Positions 1 to 9,788 are shown, numbered from the stretch's first letter. The stretch is DNA of 52,575 nt from Methanobacterium sp. (GCA_020855015.1 JAHKLP010000077.1:1-52575), one strand, 5' to 3'. Numbers and translations are program-made. The notes: generated by a model from the sequence alone, not told the origin.

Positions 1-1
1 T

Positions 2-280
2 GATCAAGAGCGAATGGATCTGGCCATTAGCCAGGCACGAGAGATCATGGAAGGTGCCGGTGTTTCAGAACCATTCGTGCAGGGCATGTATAATGCAGGC
101 CACTTGGGTGGTACCGTGCCCCTTAAAAAAGAGGATGTACCAAATATGAGGCCATCATGGCTCCCTGAAGGTTTGTGGATTGCTGATCTGTCTTTGGCCC
201 CAAAATCTCAGGGCTTACCTACTATTCTTTTAGCATCTGCACTTGCTTTACGGGTTGCTCGTAAAATACAGGAAAAATGA
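2..280 (+). CDS. FAD-dependent (GMC-like) oxidoreductase, C-terminal fragment
   Basis: The frame is open to the left edge of the window, so this is the last 92 codons of a larger gene. The tail contains GHLGGTVPL followed by LPEGLWIADLSLAPKSQGLP and a final helix rich in Ala and Arg. This resembles the C-terminal FAD-binding segment of GMC-type oxidoreductases, where a His-x-x-Gly-Gly motif precedes a strand ending in an Asp and a Pro-Thr helix. That family oxidises alcohols or related substrates with FAD; the substrate cannot be told from this piece. It is convergent with ehbP, whose 3' end lies 111 bases away. The nearest Met in the fragment (position 14) is internal and should not be taken as a start. 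Confidence 0.6.
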   Translation, partial: DQERMDLAISQAREIMEGAGVSEPFVQGMYNAGHLGGTVPLKKEDVPNMRPSWLPEGLWIADLSLAPKSQGLPTILLASALALRVARKIQEK

Positions 281-391
281 TTAAATTAAATAAAAAATTG
301 AAAGTAACTTGAAACAAATTTAAAATAGATAGAAATAATGAAAATAAGATATTAAGCAGGAAGAAAATAAATTAATTAACAATATCCTGTC

Positions 392-655
392 TCAATCTAT
401 TTCTGCCTTTAATTTATCCAACTTTGCCTTGGCCTTGCGAAAATGGCTTAGATAGTTATCTTCATCAGTGAGTGGGGTGAGTTCCAGACCTAACTTACTT
501 TGTTCTTCAATCCATTCTTCGGAAAACACTGGCACCTCTAACTTTATTGGTTCCTCTGTGGGGTTTACCACAATAACGTTCCTGTAAGGAAATTCTGTTT
601 CAACAATATAACCCCCCAGACTCATTATATGCAGGGGTCTTATCACAATTTTCAT
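392..655 (-). CDS. ehbP: Ehb hydrogenase accessory subunit EhbP
   Basis: This 87-residue soluble protein has no transmembrane segment and is rich in acidic residues and Lys in the C-terminal helix. Its assignment rests on position: it is the last gene of the ehb series, directly after the NuoH-like ehbO (66-base gap), where Methanobacteriales carry a short conserved EhbP. A GGTGATTAA ribosome binding site sits just before the ATG. Its role in the complex is unknown. No ehbQ is seen downstream; the next gene is on the opposite strand. The family call is from context more than from motifs. Confidence 0.65.
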   Translation of the reverse strand: MKIVIRPLHIMSLGGYIVETEFPYRNVIVVNPTEEPIKLEVPVFSEEWIEEQSKLGLELTPLTDEDNYLSHFRKAKAKLDKLKAEID

Positions 656-721
656 TTAATCACCATGAGTTTATATCATTCTTGTGTATGATTTCGTCCT
701 AATTCTTTTCATACCTTTTAT

Positions 722-1711
722 CTACAGTAATGCAGCAACTATGGCCACAACCCCAATTATTGAAACACCGGCAACTGTGGGGTAGAACTGTTTGTAGGTG
801 AATATTGGAGAAAATGCACTCATCACTGCCATGATCATTGGGAATAATAGAGCCACTATTAGAGTAACTATGAAACTTGGGTTCAGGATGTTGGGTGCTA
901 TTCCCAAGAATAGGGTGGCAAATAATGTAGCCAGTGTAAACATCAGAAACCCTCTTGTTATGTAGACATATGCCCGATATTTTGCAGCGTATTCCAGGTA
1001 AGGTCCTTCTACAACATCGGGTTTACCTTTCAAGATGGAGAAAGGATATTCATTGAGGAGGATCATGTAGCCAATAAAGAATACGATTGCTCCTAGTGCT
1101 CCTGCCAATGTGAAAAGTATGGGCCCATTTGTCTGCTGGTATGCTATTATATCTGAAAGATAAAGACTACCGGTCATGGCCACTGCCACGAATAAAGCTA
1201 TGTAGATAGGGAATGATCCGAAAGCGATGAGTCTGAATGCCCGGAGGCTGCTGAGTTCTTCGAAAAATGTTCTAGGTGTGTCTGGATGTGCAGCTCCTTT
1301 AGCCCTATCTGGGAAGGGCATACGTACTGAGAGTACGGATTTAGACAGACTACCCATGAACATATACATTATTTCTTCAACCTTCAGTAATCCTATAATT
1401 GCAATGATACTGGCCAGTGCTCCTAAAAAGTACATCTGAGGAATTAGTAATAATAAAAGGATTATTATTATGATCAAACTTATTAGGGGAAGGGCATTGT
1501 ACAATCTAGGCATTGGAGATACTGGATCTATGGTTTGTTTAAAAAAGAATTTAATTGGAGCCATGACCCCGGGACTGGTAATGGGTGGGCCTACTCTTTG
1601 TTGGATCCGGGCTTGAATAAATTTTCTTTCAATTCCCGGTAATAAGAGGCTCACTATGAAAGACACTGCCAGGGTGCCTATTACTCCTATTAAAGAATAT
1701 GTAAGTTCCAT
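722..1711 (-). CDS. ehbO: Ehb hydrogenase membrane anchor subunit EhbO (NuoH/HyfC-like)
   Basis: This 329-residue integral membrane protein has about eight hydrophobic helices. It is homologous to complex I NuoH and to the HycD/EchB subunits that tie the hydrogenase module to the membrane ion-translocating arm. Family signs include the early ERKFIQARIQQRVGPP segment, typical of NuoH (ERK-AR-Q-RxGP), and a cytosolic loop with the acidic YPFSILKGKPDVVEGPYLEY stretch. The start has a GAGGAG ribosome binding site that overlaps the end of ehbN (12-base gap). It is part of the ehb operon and would couple electron transfer from the [NiFe] centre to ion movement. Confidence 0.92.
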   Translation of the reverse strand: MELTYSLIGVIGTLAVSFIVSLLLPGIERKFIQARIQQRVGPPITSPGVMAPIKFFFKQTIDPVSPMPRLYNALPLISLIIIIILLLLLIPQMYFLGALASIIAIIGLLKVEEIMYMFMGSLSKSVLSVRMPFPDRAKGAAHPDTPRTFFEELSSLRAFRLIAFGSFPIYIALFVAVAMTGSLYLSDIIAYQQTNGPILFTLAGALGAIVFFIGYMILLNEYPFSILKGKPDVVEGPYLEYAAKYRAYVYITRGFLMFTLATLFATLFLGIAPNILNPSFIVTLIVALLFPMIMAVMSAFSPIFTYKQFYPTVAGVSIIGVVAIVAALL

Positions 1712-1723
1712 GGTTTATTCTCC

Positions 1724-2873
<1,150 letters not shown>

Positions 2874-2911
2874 TAATTAAATAAGTGATATTCATTTATT
2901 CTTAAGTTATT

Positions 2912-3358
2912 TCAATCGGCATTCAATAAAAGAGGTAATGCTGATACTAATCCTGCCACTATATCCTGTGGTCTCACAGCACAGCCAGGTACCTTGGCAT
3001 CAACGGGTATAATCTGATCCACAGGTCCGGCGATTTCTTCTGAGGGTATGTCACCATAACAATTCTTATAAACCCCACCCATCAGGGCACAGGCTCCGGC
3101 AGCTACAACTGCCTTAGGTTCAGGTATGGCTTTGTAAATTTCGCGCAGTGGCTGTTCATTATGTTTGGTTACCGGTCCGGTGACCACTAAAACATCTGCT
3201 TCCCTGGGGTTCCAGGTTAGAAAGACTTTATATTGTTCGGCATCAAATTTGGGGGAGAGTATGCAGTTAACTATCTCTATGTCACAGCCATTACATCCTC
3301 CTGTGTACACCAACATCACGTGTATCGCTCGGCCCCGAGAATATGATTTTAGGCTCAT
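2912..3358 (-). CDS. ehbM: Ehb [NiFe]-hydrogenase small subunit EhbM
   Basis: This 148-residue protein is of the NuoB/hydrogenase small subunit family. It binds the proximal [4Fe-4S] cluster through cysteines seen at C22 and C25 (GGCNGCDIE), C90 (GACALMGG) and C126 (VPGCAVRP). The early TGGCNGCDIEIVNC motif is the standard small-subunit signature of energy-converting hydrogenases. It has no signal peptide, as expected for a subunit facing the cytoplasm. It lies between ehbL and ehbN with gaps of about 60 bases on each side; an AGAGGA ribosome binding site precedes the ATG. Confidence 0.93.
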   Translation of the reverse strand: MSLKSYSRGRAIHVMLVYTGGCNGCDIEIVNCILSPKFDAEQYKVFLTWNPREADVLVVTGPVTKHNEQPLREIYKAIPEPKAVVAAGACALMGGVYKNCYGDIPSEEIAGPVDQIIPVDAKVPGCAVRPQDIVAGLVSALPLLLNAD

Positions 3359-3417
3359 ATGATTCCTCTTAAAGATTTTTTGTATATTTTTAATTAAATG
3401 TTAATTTAGAGAATTTC

Positions 3418-3903
3418 TTACTCTTTTCTTTTCCTTATAACAGTGTTATCAGCTAAAAATTGAGATATGTATGCTATTTTATCTTCGGATATCTTCACTG
3501 GCTTTTCCATTAGTTCTGATATGTCTGATTCGATTTCACCAACATCATTAGGATGTATGGTTCCTGCTTCTCCAAACAATGCATATATTGGACAGAAATC
3601 ATGGCAATAATAACAGGTAACACATTTTTCACTGTTAAGTACTGGTAACTGGGTTTTAACAAGCCCTTCCATTAGTTCTACTGGTTCTTCCAAGTCCACC
3701 ATTTCTATGGCTTCAGTAGGGCATACATTGCTACATCCACCACATCCAATACAGGAAACCTTGGCAACCTTTTCCGTGGGTGTTACACGCCCTTCCAGGA
3801 TCATGTTCCGTACTTCCATATCAGTTACCCGGTCACTGGCGAATAATATCCGTTTTAGATTGGTGTAAGCACCTTCAAGGAATATAAGGACTAAATTTTT
3901 CAT
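3418..3903 (-). CDS. ehbL: Ehb ferredoxin subunit EhbL (two [4Fe-4S])
   Basis: This 161-residue electron-transfer protein has two classical cluster motifs, CIGCGGCSNVCP and CVTCYYCHDFCP. It resembles NuoI/HycF subunits. The rest is hydrophilic, with an N-terminal hydrophobic patch that may dock to the membrane part. Its ATG overlaps the stop codon of ehbK by four bases (ATGA), so the two ferredoxin subunits are translationally coupled. It probably passes electrons between EhbM and the polyferredoxin EhbK or an external ferredoxin. Confidence 0.9.
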   Translation of the reverse strand: MKNLVLIFLEGAYTNLKRILFASDRVTDMEVRNMILEGRVTPTEKVAKVSCIGCGGCSNVCPTEAIEMVDLEEPVELMEGLVKTQLPVLNSEKCVTCYYCHDFCPIYALFGEAGTIHPNDVGEIESDISELMEKPVKISEDKIAYISQFLADNTVIRKRKE

Positions 3904-5261
3904 GGTTCCACCTCAAATTCCCTATCAAAGAGTATAGCCCTTGCTGGGCAAGCATTTCTGCAGGCCCCACAGTAGATACATTTGGAATCATCCACAACTA
4001 TCTTACCTTCATCATCTTCTTTAATGGCCTCTTCCGGACATATCTTTGTGCAAAGTTTGCAGTTCATACATAATTTGTCCTGCACAAAGGTAAATCCTTC
4101 CTTAATTGACTTCTTATACATTGTTGTGGTGGGTATAGCATTTGTAGGGCAGTGAATTGCGCATTTCTCACAGAGGACACACTTTTTAGTATCAACTTCT
4201 ATAGTGCCCCTGTGTAGGGTGATGGCCTCTTTTGGACATATTTCAGCACATATTCCACAAGAGATACAGTCTTCAGAGACTGATCCATCCCATTTAACAT
4301 TCTTGAAGCTTCTTGCTTCGTTTACATCACATGCCTTGACACATTTTCCACATGAAACACAGAATCCTTTAATTCTTCTTTCTGGGTCGTCAGATAATCG
4401 CAGGGTACCCACAGGACAGGCATCAATGCATGCAGTGGTTTCACATTCCTCACATAATGTTGGATCATACCTTAAGTGGCCGTCTATCATTTTTAGTGCT
4501 CCACCTTCACAGGCATCAGCACATAAACCACAGTTAAGGCAGGATACAAGTTTTCCTTCTATTTTTTCCCAAACTTCAGGTTTTCTGATCTTAACCTGGA
4601 AATCATCCACATATATAGCCTGGTTGGGACATTCTTTCAAACATTTAAGACATAATGTACATTTTTCCGGGTCTATTGTGCAGTTTTCTATAGCATCAGC
4701 AGGACATACATCCTCACAGACTCGACATTCCGTACATTTACCATGAGGTTCTACATCAACGATTATAGCCTCTGTGGGGCAGTAATATTCACAGCGCTTG
4801 CAGAGGGTGCATTTATCCATGTCAGTCACTAGGCTAGTTCTTTCTGCAGTTTCATCCACCTTCTTTGAGCGGATGGGGGGTTGAATCGTCAGGTTTAGTG
4901 ATTCCAGGAATTTGAGTTGTCGGTCTTCAATAAGATCATATGCATCCACTCGGGCGTTCTCAGGGCATGCCGGGACACATATGCCACATCGAGCACAAAT
5001 TCCTTTCACGATCCCCTCTTCGATTGTAATGTTGTTAACCGGACAGGTAAGCTCGCAAACTCCACAAGCATTGCACTTTGCCCTGTCAACCACATATCCT
5101 CCGTATTTGTTGCGTGAGATGGCCCGGTTGGGGCATGCTTCGGCGCAGGCACCGCAAGTTATGCAGCTGAATGCTTTGCCTTCTATCATGCGAATAGCCC
5201 CTGTGGGGCATTCTTGGATGCACTCTCCGCTGCCTTTGCATTTTCTGGTTGTTAGAAACAT
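3900..5261 (-). CDS. ehbK: Ehb polyferredoxin EhbK, 14 cysteine motifs
   Basis: This 453-residue polyferredoxin is a string of [4Fe-4S] motifs with little else. Fourteen can be counted, from CKGSGECIQECP near residue 8 to CIYCGACRNACP near the C-terminus. Most have the full Cx2Cx2Cx3C pattern. The first has a Ser where the second Cys should be. The ninth has the wider spacing CEECETTACIDACP. Polyferredoxins store and conduct electrons; in Ehb this one likely links the hydrogenase to ferredoxin-using biosynthetic enzymes. A GGAAGGTAA ribosome binding site precedes the ATG, and 101 untranslated bases separate it from ehbJ. Confidence 0.93.
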   Translation of the reverse strand: MFLTTRKCKGSGECIQECPTGAIRMIEGKAFSCITCGACAEACPNRAISRNKYGGYVVDRAKCNACGVCELTCPVNNITIEEGIVKGICARCGICVPACPENARVDAYDLIEDRQLKFLESLNLTIQPPIRSKKVDETAERTSLVTDMDKCTLCKRCEYYCPTEAIIVDVEPHGKCTECRVCEDVCPADAIENCTIDPEKCTLCLKCLKECPNQAIYVDDFQVKIRKPEVWEKIEGKLVSCLNCGLCADACEGGALKMIDGHLRYDPTLCEECETTACIDACPVGTLRLSDDPERRIKGFCVSCGKCVKACDVNEARSFKNVKWDGSVSEDCISCGICAEICPKEAITLHRGTIEVDTKKCVLCEKCAIHCPTNAIPTTTMYKKSIKEGFTFVQDKLCMNCKLCTKICPEEAIKEDDEGKIVVDDSKCIYCGACRNACPARAILFDREFEVEP

Positions 5262-5362
5262 GAGTTTTACCTTCCAACTTGACTTTTTGTGTTATCTATT
5301 ATGCTGAATGAATAATTTTCTATGAATAATTTGATCCTTTACAGAGCAATATCTGTTTTAAG

Positions 5363-5638
5363 TTAATCCTCCACTTTCTGAGGGTTTTTAGCCCTTCCAA
5401 ATAGCAATTTACCCATAATAATTCCAATTGCAGCAGCTATGAAACCGTTGGCCAATGGAATGTCCTTGTAATAGGGGAATGGGCCCAGTAAGTAAGCAAC
5501 AATAAAGGCAATTATTAGGAATATTAGATAAATCGAGGCACCAAATTCCAGTCCGCTCTCGGAATTGATTCTAATTCGGGTCCCCAGGATGAATCCAAGG
5601 ATGAATCCCAGTACTAGTGGTCCGATATATACTATCAT
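5363..5638 (-). CDS. ehbJ: Ehb membrane subunit EhbJ
   Basis: This small 91-residue membrane protein has three hydrophobic helices (about residues 3-20, 33-53 and 63-85). It has no motif I can tie to a named family outside Ehb; the assignment is from its fixed place between EhbI and the polyferredoxin EhbK. The N-terminal GPLVLGFILGFILG repeat of Gly at four-residue spacing suggests close helix packing. Its start overlaps the ehbI stop by one base (TAATG), so translation is coupled. Confidence 0.75.
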   Translation of the reverse strand: MIVYIGPLVLGFILGFILGTRIRINSESGLEFGASIYLIFLIIAFIVAYLLGPFPYYKDIPLANGFIAAAIGIIMGKLLFGRAKNPQKVED

Positions 5639-6129
5639 TATTCGATCTCCTCTATTGGTTCATCTACAGCTTCCTCACCGTATTCCCTGAATGCCAGGAA
5701 TGCATATACTATTGCGGATAATCCAACCATGACCTTTAACCCAACCACGAAGTTGAGGTAGGGCAGTATTCCAGCATTTGTGGGGTCGGAGTAATTGAAG
5801 ATAGTCTGTATTGATGTGGGTACTATGTGGTAAATGTCAACTCCCAAGTTGTATAAGTAGAATCCTGAAAATAAAAGACCAGCTAGCCCCAGGAAAACAT
5901 ATCCTAAGGCTCCGATACTTTCAATTGCCGAAAGAAAATCGTGTGAAAGATCGAATGGGCTTTCTTTGAGGCCATATACAATTAAACAGAATATAAATCC
6001 TGCTGCGATCATTGCTCCGCCCTGGAATCCTCCTCCAGGAGTTATGTGTCCGCCTAGAATGGTTAATACACCAAGACACATGACTACCAGGGCTGCTGGA
6101 AAGACGAATATTTTGAGTATGGTACTCAT
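5638..6129 (-). CDS. ehbI: Ehb membrane subunit EhbI (MnhB-like)
   Basis: This 163-residue membrane protein is related to the MnhB/MrpB subunit of multisubunit Na+/H+ antiporters. The GGHITPGGGFQGGAMIAAG segment (about residues 26-44) is the MnhB hallmark. The protein has about four helices and an acidic C-terminal tail (VDEPIEEIE). It contributes to the ion-translocating arm of the complex. The gap to ehbH is one base and it overlaps ehbJ by one base. Confidence 0.85.
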   Translation of the reverse strand: MSTILKIFVFPAALVVMCLGVLTILGGHITPGGGFQGGAMIAAGFIFCLIVYGLKESPFDLSHDFLSAIESIGALGYVFLGLAGLLFSGFYLYNLGVDIYHIVPTSIQTIFNYSDPTNAGILPYLNFVVGLKVMVGLSAIVYAFLAFREYGEEAVDEPIEEIE

Positions 6130-6130
6130 T

Positions 6131-6409
6131 TTATTTACCTCCTAGTTGGGCTCTTCCACGTCCAAATATCAGTAAAACGGCTATAACTGCTGTTACTAAT
6201 ATAAGAGCTTCCCCAAGGGTGTCATAAGCTCTCCAATCGAATACTACAACTGTCACCATATTCGGCGCTATATTAGTGCCCACATAGTTATACAGGTAGC
6301 TTATACCAGGGTAGATGAGTTGTTTAAATTGATATGTTGATTGGAATATGGTAACTGTGAATATTACCATTGCAAAACCCATTATAATATTTCTTATTCC
6401 TTCAGACAT
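6131..6409 (-). CDS. ehbH: Ehb membrane subunit EhbH
   Basis: This 92-residue protein has two strong hydrophobic helices (about residues 8-25 and 68-84). The loop contains NMVTVVVFDWRAYDTLGEA, a pattern also found in the C-terminal part of MnhB/MrpA-type subunits (VVFDxRxxDTLGE). The MrpAB domain therefore appears split between EhbH and EhbI. It overlaps ehbG by eight bases. The role within Ehb is inferred from this similarity and its operon position. Confidence 0.8.
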   Translation of the reverse strand: MSEGIRNIIMGFAMVIFTVTIFQSTYQFKQLIYPGISYLYNYVGTNIAPNMVTVVVFDWRAYDTLGEALILVTAVIAVLLIFGRGRAQLGGK

Positions 6410-6737
6410 TTAAATTCCCCCAGTAGAATAGGGTAATTACTATTGCTAGTGCTATTACAACATAAAACATCATAGAGGCCAGTGAATCATTCTGCTCCTT
6501 CTTGAATTTGGGCATGAGAGGCATTGCTGTTAAAGCTGCAAACAAAACCACCAGTACTGCCACGATCATAAGTACCTTGCTCACCAGTCGGAGCATGATG
6601 AGAGCCACCAGAATTGATGAAACTAAAGTTATCTCCGCAGTTAACATAGATGAAGTCGATATGTTTGTCACTGGACTTTCATCTCCAGCTGCCTGAATGT
6701 CCTTTATTTTTTTTACTATTAGATCGTAGAGGTTCAT
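6402..6737 (-). CDS. ehbG: Ehb membrane subunit EhbG
   Basis: This 111-residue protein has a soluble N-terminus of about 28 residues followed by three hydrophobic helices. I see no recognisable catalytic motif. It is assigned by order in the ehb operon between ehbF and ehbH. Its ATG overlaps the ehbF stop by four bases and its own end overlaps ehbH by eight, so it is made in step with both. It is probably a structural part of the membrane arm. Confidence 0.75.
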   Translation of the reverse strand: MNLYDLIVKKIKDIQAAGDESPVTNISTSSMLTAEITLVSSILVALIMLRLVSKVLMIVAVLVVLFAALTAMPLMPKFKKEQNDSLASMMFYVVIALAIVITLFYWGNLNV

Positions 6738-8239
6738 AGCATACCTCCTGCTAAGCTAGTTGCCAGTGGTTGCAGATAGCTGGTTGCAATTTGTGGGAAG
6801 AGACCGAAAATTAGACAGACTCCCAGTAACACCAGCATGGCTATAAGAGTGGCTTTCGGTATTTTTTCATTTTTTATTTCCAGATCAACAGGTTGTGGTC
6901 GCAGATATACTGCATGGAAAGCCTTCATAAATGTCATGAAAGTCACGATACTCAGGAGTATCATTATTACCCCTAATTCCGGAAGACCTGCCTTTATGGA
7001 TCCTTGAATAAGCATGAGTTTGCTTTGGAAAGCGTTTAGAGGTGGAACTCCAGCCATTGCGAATCCTGCTAAAAGCACCATTAATGCTACCAGAGGATTT
7101 TTGACCATCATCCCTCCCAGTTTGCGGGTGTCACTGACTCCAGTTTGGTATAATACTACACCAAAACCCAGGAATAAAAGTGCAGTTATCATTGCTTCAT
7201 TAACTGCCTGGAATAGTCCGGCTGTTATTCCATAAGCAGTGCTCAGACCCAGACCTATGCCAATATATCCCAGTTCTCCCACTGCCAAAAAGCCAATCAT
7301 CCGTTTAAGATCAGTCTGAAGTATGGCCATGGTAATGCCCAAGATCATTGCCAGAAGTGATACTCCCAGTATAACCCATTGTGAGAAGGGCAGGTATGAA
7401 AATATTCTAAGGATAATAATTCCCAGGGCAACGAATATGAAGACTGAAAAGGTTTGTATTAGGGCCGCTCCACTGGGCAGTGCTTTGCTGTAGATGGCTG
7501 ATTTAATGGTGTGGAATGGTGGTAACCCTGATCCGTATAACCATCCAAATATTATTAGACCACATGCCATGAGCAGTACAGGATTCTGGGGATCTACCAG
7601 GCCGTTTTTAAGGGAATAAATAATATCAGTAATGTTAACGTTACCGGTCACTCCCAAGAGTAAAGCTATACCTAATAAAAGAAGTGGTGCTGCTATACTT
7701 CCCATAATCATGTATTTCAACGCTGTTTCGTAATTGCCTTTGATATTTGATACCAGAACTATTCCCACCGTTGCCAGGGCTGCTATCTCGAAGAAAACAT
7801 AAAGGTTGAATATGTCATCAGTTAAGATTACTGCAGTTACTGCTGCAACTCCCATAAACATCATATATGCATAAACTCCAGATGGGCGGCGAGTTTCAAA
7901 AAGTGAAACGAATATCGCTAGAAGGGCAACCAGTCCTAAGATAAACACAAATAACTGCTGTGCACTCTGAAATGAGTATGTGATGGCTGGGTGAAAGGTG
8001 TTTAAAGCAGTTCCTGTTATCATTGAAGGTAAATTGGCAGAAAGTGTTGGATTTTCCACCAATGGAGCATAACCACCAAAATAATGCAAACCATAATTAG
8101 CCAGTAAAGGCAGGGCAGGTAAGGCTAAAGCCAAGAGAACTGTTACGACCTTAATGGTCCTATCCCTTTTATGGAGTAAGTTTAAAAACAAAGCACATAA
8201 TATCGGCACAATAACCATTAATGCTATTAAGAGGTTCAA
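6734..8239 (-). CDS. ehbF: Ehb antiporter-like subunit EhbF (NuoN/MrpD-like)
   Basis: This 501-residue protein of about fourteen membrane helices belongs to the NuoL/M/N and MrpA/D family, which carries the ion-translocation path. Typical features are the charged residues inside helices near the centre (YVFFEIAALATVGIVLVSNI, with the conserved Glu) and Lys in LPPFHTIKSAIYSKALP. The start is TTG: a GGAGGTC ribosome binding site lies eight bases before it and no ATG fits. It is the largest membrane subunit of Ehb. A 96-base gap separates it from ehbE. Confidence 0.92.
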   Translation of the reverse strand: MNLLIALMVIVPILCALFLNLLHKRDRTIKVVTVLLALALPALPLLANYGLHYFGGYAPLVENPTLSANLPSMITGTALNTFHPAITYSFQSAQQLFVFILGLVALLAIFVSLFETRRPSGVYAYMMFMGVAAVTAVILTDDIFNLYVFFEIAALATVGIVLVSNIKGNYETALKYMIMGSIAAPLLLLGIALLLGVTGNVNITDIIYSLKNGLVDPQNPVLLMACGLIIFGWLYGSGLPPFHTIKSAIYSKALPSGAALIQTFSVFIFVALGIIILRIFSYLPFSQWVILGVSLLAMILGITMAILQTDLKRMIGFLAVGELGYIGIGLGLSTAYGITAGLFQAVNEAMITALLFLGFGVVLYQTGVSDTRKLGGMMVKNPLVALMVLLAGFAMAGVPPLNAFQSKLMLIQGSIKAGLPELGVIMILLSIVTFMTFMKAFHAVYLRPQPVDLEIKNEKIPKATLIAMLVLLGVCLIFGLFPQIATSYLQPLATSLAGGML

Positions 8240-8335
8240 TGTATGACCTCCTTATTATCGTTGCAATCTCCGATTTGGATTTTCAATCCTGAAAGGAGGT
8301 TTATAGTTTGTTTAGAATTGTGGGGCAACATTTGA

Positions 8336-8698
8336 CTACTCTCCCAGAATCTTGGATGCACTGATAGATCCGCGTTTTTTATAAAGTACTATGATAATTC
8401 CCAGCATCACTGCCATAGTACTGGCGCCAATAACAATACTGGTTAATACCAGGGCAAAAGGAAGGGGATAAGCAGCATTTTGTGCAAACCAGTCTGCTGC
8501 CATTCCTGGCAAGTATATGTAGACTATTCCCCCTGCTTTGTAACCCATTGAGATTAAAAACAGGTTAACCCCATCCCCAATGAAAGCCAGTCCGATCACT
8601 TTTTTGATTAAATTATCAAGGAAAACTGCGGCGAAGATTCCTATAACAATCAGTGCTACAGCTGTGAACAGTGAAGCTAATTGAACATCTATAATCAT
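8336..8698 (-). CDS. ehbE: Ehb membrane subunit EhbE (MnhC/NuoK-like)
   Basis: This 120-residue protein has three hydrophobic helices and fits the NuoK/MnhC family. The first helices carry the family pattern IGLAFIGDGVNLFLISMGY, and the segment LPFALVLTSIVIGASTMAV is the conserved ALxLTxIVIG motif of MnhC. The loop between them (about residues 56-76) is longer than in most NuoK proteins. It begins two bases after the ehbD stop. Confidence 0.88.
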   Translation of the reverse strand: MIIDVQLASLFTAVALIVIGIFAAVFLDNLIKKVIGLAFIGDGVNLFLISMGYKAGGIVYIYLPGMAADWFAQNAAYPLPFALVLTSIVIGASTMAVMLGIIIVLYKKRGSISASKILGE

Positions 8699-8700
8699 CT

Positions 8701-8934
8701 TTATTCCTCCACCCTGCGTGTTTTATAGACAGCCAACGCAAAGAAAACCGGAATAATAGCCGATCCCACTATAGCCTGGGTAAGGGCCACATCAGGAGCC
8801 AGAAGGTACTGGTATAGGAAAGCTATGGAAGCTCCCGGGACTCCAGTTAGAATAGCTGCTTTTAGGAGATCTCTCTGCATAAGGGCCAGGACTGCTCCTA
8901 AAATTGTGACAATCATCAGTATATATACAATCAT
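8701..8934 (-). CDS. ehbD: Ehb membrane subunit EhbD (DUF4040/MbhD-like)
   Basis: This 77-residue membrane protein has three short helices. The segment YQYLLAPDVALTQAIVGSAI matches the DUF4040/MbhD pattern found in Mrp-type antiporters and membrane hydrogenases (APDVAxTxAxVG). The overlap of four bases with ehbC shows translational coupling. It is part of the ion-translocating arm. Confidence 0.85.
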   Translation of the reverse strand: MIVYILMIVTILGAVLALMQRDLLKAAILTGVPGASIAFLYQYLLAPDVALTQAIVGSAIIPVFFALAVYKTRRVEE

Positions 8935-9203
8935 TGTTTATCCTCCCCATAGTAGAATCCGTTGGCTATGGCGTGAGATGCAAAAGGAACCAGGATGAAG
9001 TACGCTCCAGCCAGTAGTGGTTCTCCGAGAACTAGAAGGGCCAGGATACAAGCACCATCGGCCACCCCCAATATATGTATTCTGGCGTATAACACCCTTT
9101 CAAGGTCGTCTTTAAATCTTAAAATTCCTAATGCGGCTAAAAGCACCAAAACAGCTGATGCCAGGAGTAAAATCGCTTTTATAATGGTAAATATATCATC
9201 CAT
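8931..9203 (-). CDS. ehbC: Ehb membrane subunit EhbC (MnhG-like)
   Basis: This 90-residue protein has three hydrophobic helices and the MnhG/PhaG family layout: an N-terminal helix, then LGILRFKDDLERVLYARIHI, equivalent to the GxxRFPDxxxRxHA segment of MnhG. It overlaps ehbB by one base and ehbD by four. It is expected to be a structural subunit of the antiporter-like arm. Confidence 0.85.
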   Translation of the reverse strand: MDDIFTIIKAILLLASAVLVLLAALGILRFKDDLERVLYARIHILGVADGACILALLVLGEPLLAGAYFILVPFASHAIANGFYYGEDKQ

Positions 9204-9466
9204 TAATTATCCCCCCTTAAAACTCGGGCAAAGGCTATTGTTCCCACTGGACCCAGAAGTACCAGGGCCAATGCTATATCTTTGCAGTAAGCTATTTGAT
9301 AGAGGTTATTTACCAGGATGAGAATCGTAGCCACTGCTATGCTTAATCCAGCCAAACCAACCAGGCCCATTCCAATGGTTTTCCTGGTGGCAATTCGCAC
9401 GGACGCGAGAGCGTAGATAGCTAAAGCAGCCAGTAAAATGTATTCAGATAATGTTAATATAGTCAT
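9203..9466 (-). CDS. ehbB: Ehb membrane subunit EhbB (MnhF-like)
   Basis: This 87-residue protein has three hydrophobic helices and the MnhF/PhaF pattern, including the YQIAYCKDIALALVLLGPVG segment that corresponds to the conserved DIALxxALLGFxG of MnhF. It follows ehbA by 10 bases and overlaps ehbC by one. It is a small subunit of the Mrp-like part of Ehb. Confidence 0.85.
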   Translation of the reverse strand: MTILTLSEYILLAALAIYALASVRIATRKTIGMGLVGLAGLSIAVATILILVNNLYQIAYCKDIALALVLLGPVGTIAFARVLRGDN

Positions 9467-9476
9467 TTTAACATCC

Positions 9477-9788
9477 TCATTCTAACATGCCTTTAATATA
9501 AGATTCAAATGGAATTACGTCCTTTTTTTCTCTTGGAACAATTGTGGCCACCTTTATCACCTGATTTTCCGAGTCAAGATCTATGGAAAGTGTGCCTGGC
9601 GTAAGCGTGATGCTGTTAGCCAGAATGGTCTGTGAGACTGGTCTTTTAAGAACTGTGGGTATTTCCACAATAACTGGATCTACTTTACCATTAACCGTTC
9701 GAATAGCAACATCTATGGTGGCCTTGATTATTTCCCATATTAATACAATAAAATAGGCGATTCCGTAGAATATTCTTGTTATAAACAT
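9477..9788 (-). CDS. ehbA: Ehb membrane subunit EhbA (MnhE-like), first gene of the ehb operon
   Basis: This 103-residue protein has one or two N-terminal membrane helices and then a soluble domain. It matches MnhE: an amphipathic start, the ANSITLTPGTLSIDLD motif (MnhE proteins have ANSITLTPGT), and a following beta-rich region. The ribosome binding site AAGGGG is 11 bases before the ATG. It opens the 16-gene ehb series, and a TATA box is seen further upstream. Confidence 0.88.
   Translation of the reverse strand: MFITRIFYGIAYFIVLIWEIIKATIDVAIRTVNGKVDPVIVEIPTVLKRPVSQTILANSITLTPGTLSIDLDSENQVIKVATIVPREKKDVIPFESYIKGMLE

Noticed and set aside
4204..4746. A 180-codon plus-strand reading opposite ehbK
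   Set aside because: It is the shadow of the regular Cys-rich repeats of the polyferredoxin, giving a biased His/Ser composition and no start signal.
3900..5261. The regularly spaced cysteine motifs considered as a DNA repeat or CRISPR-like array
   Set aside because: The repetition is at the protein level only; the DNA copies differ and there are no constant repeats with spacers anywhere in the window.
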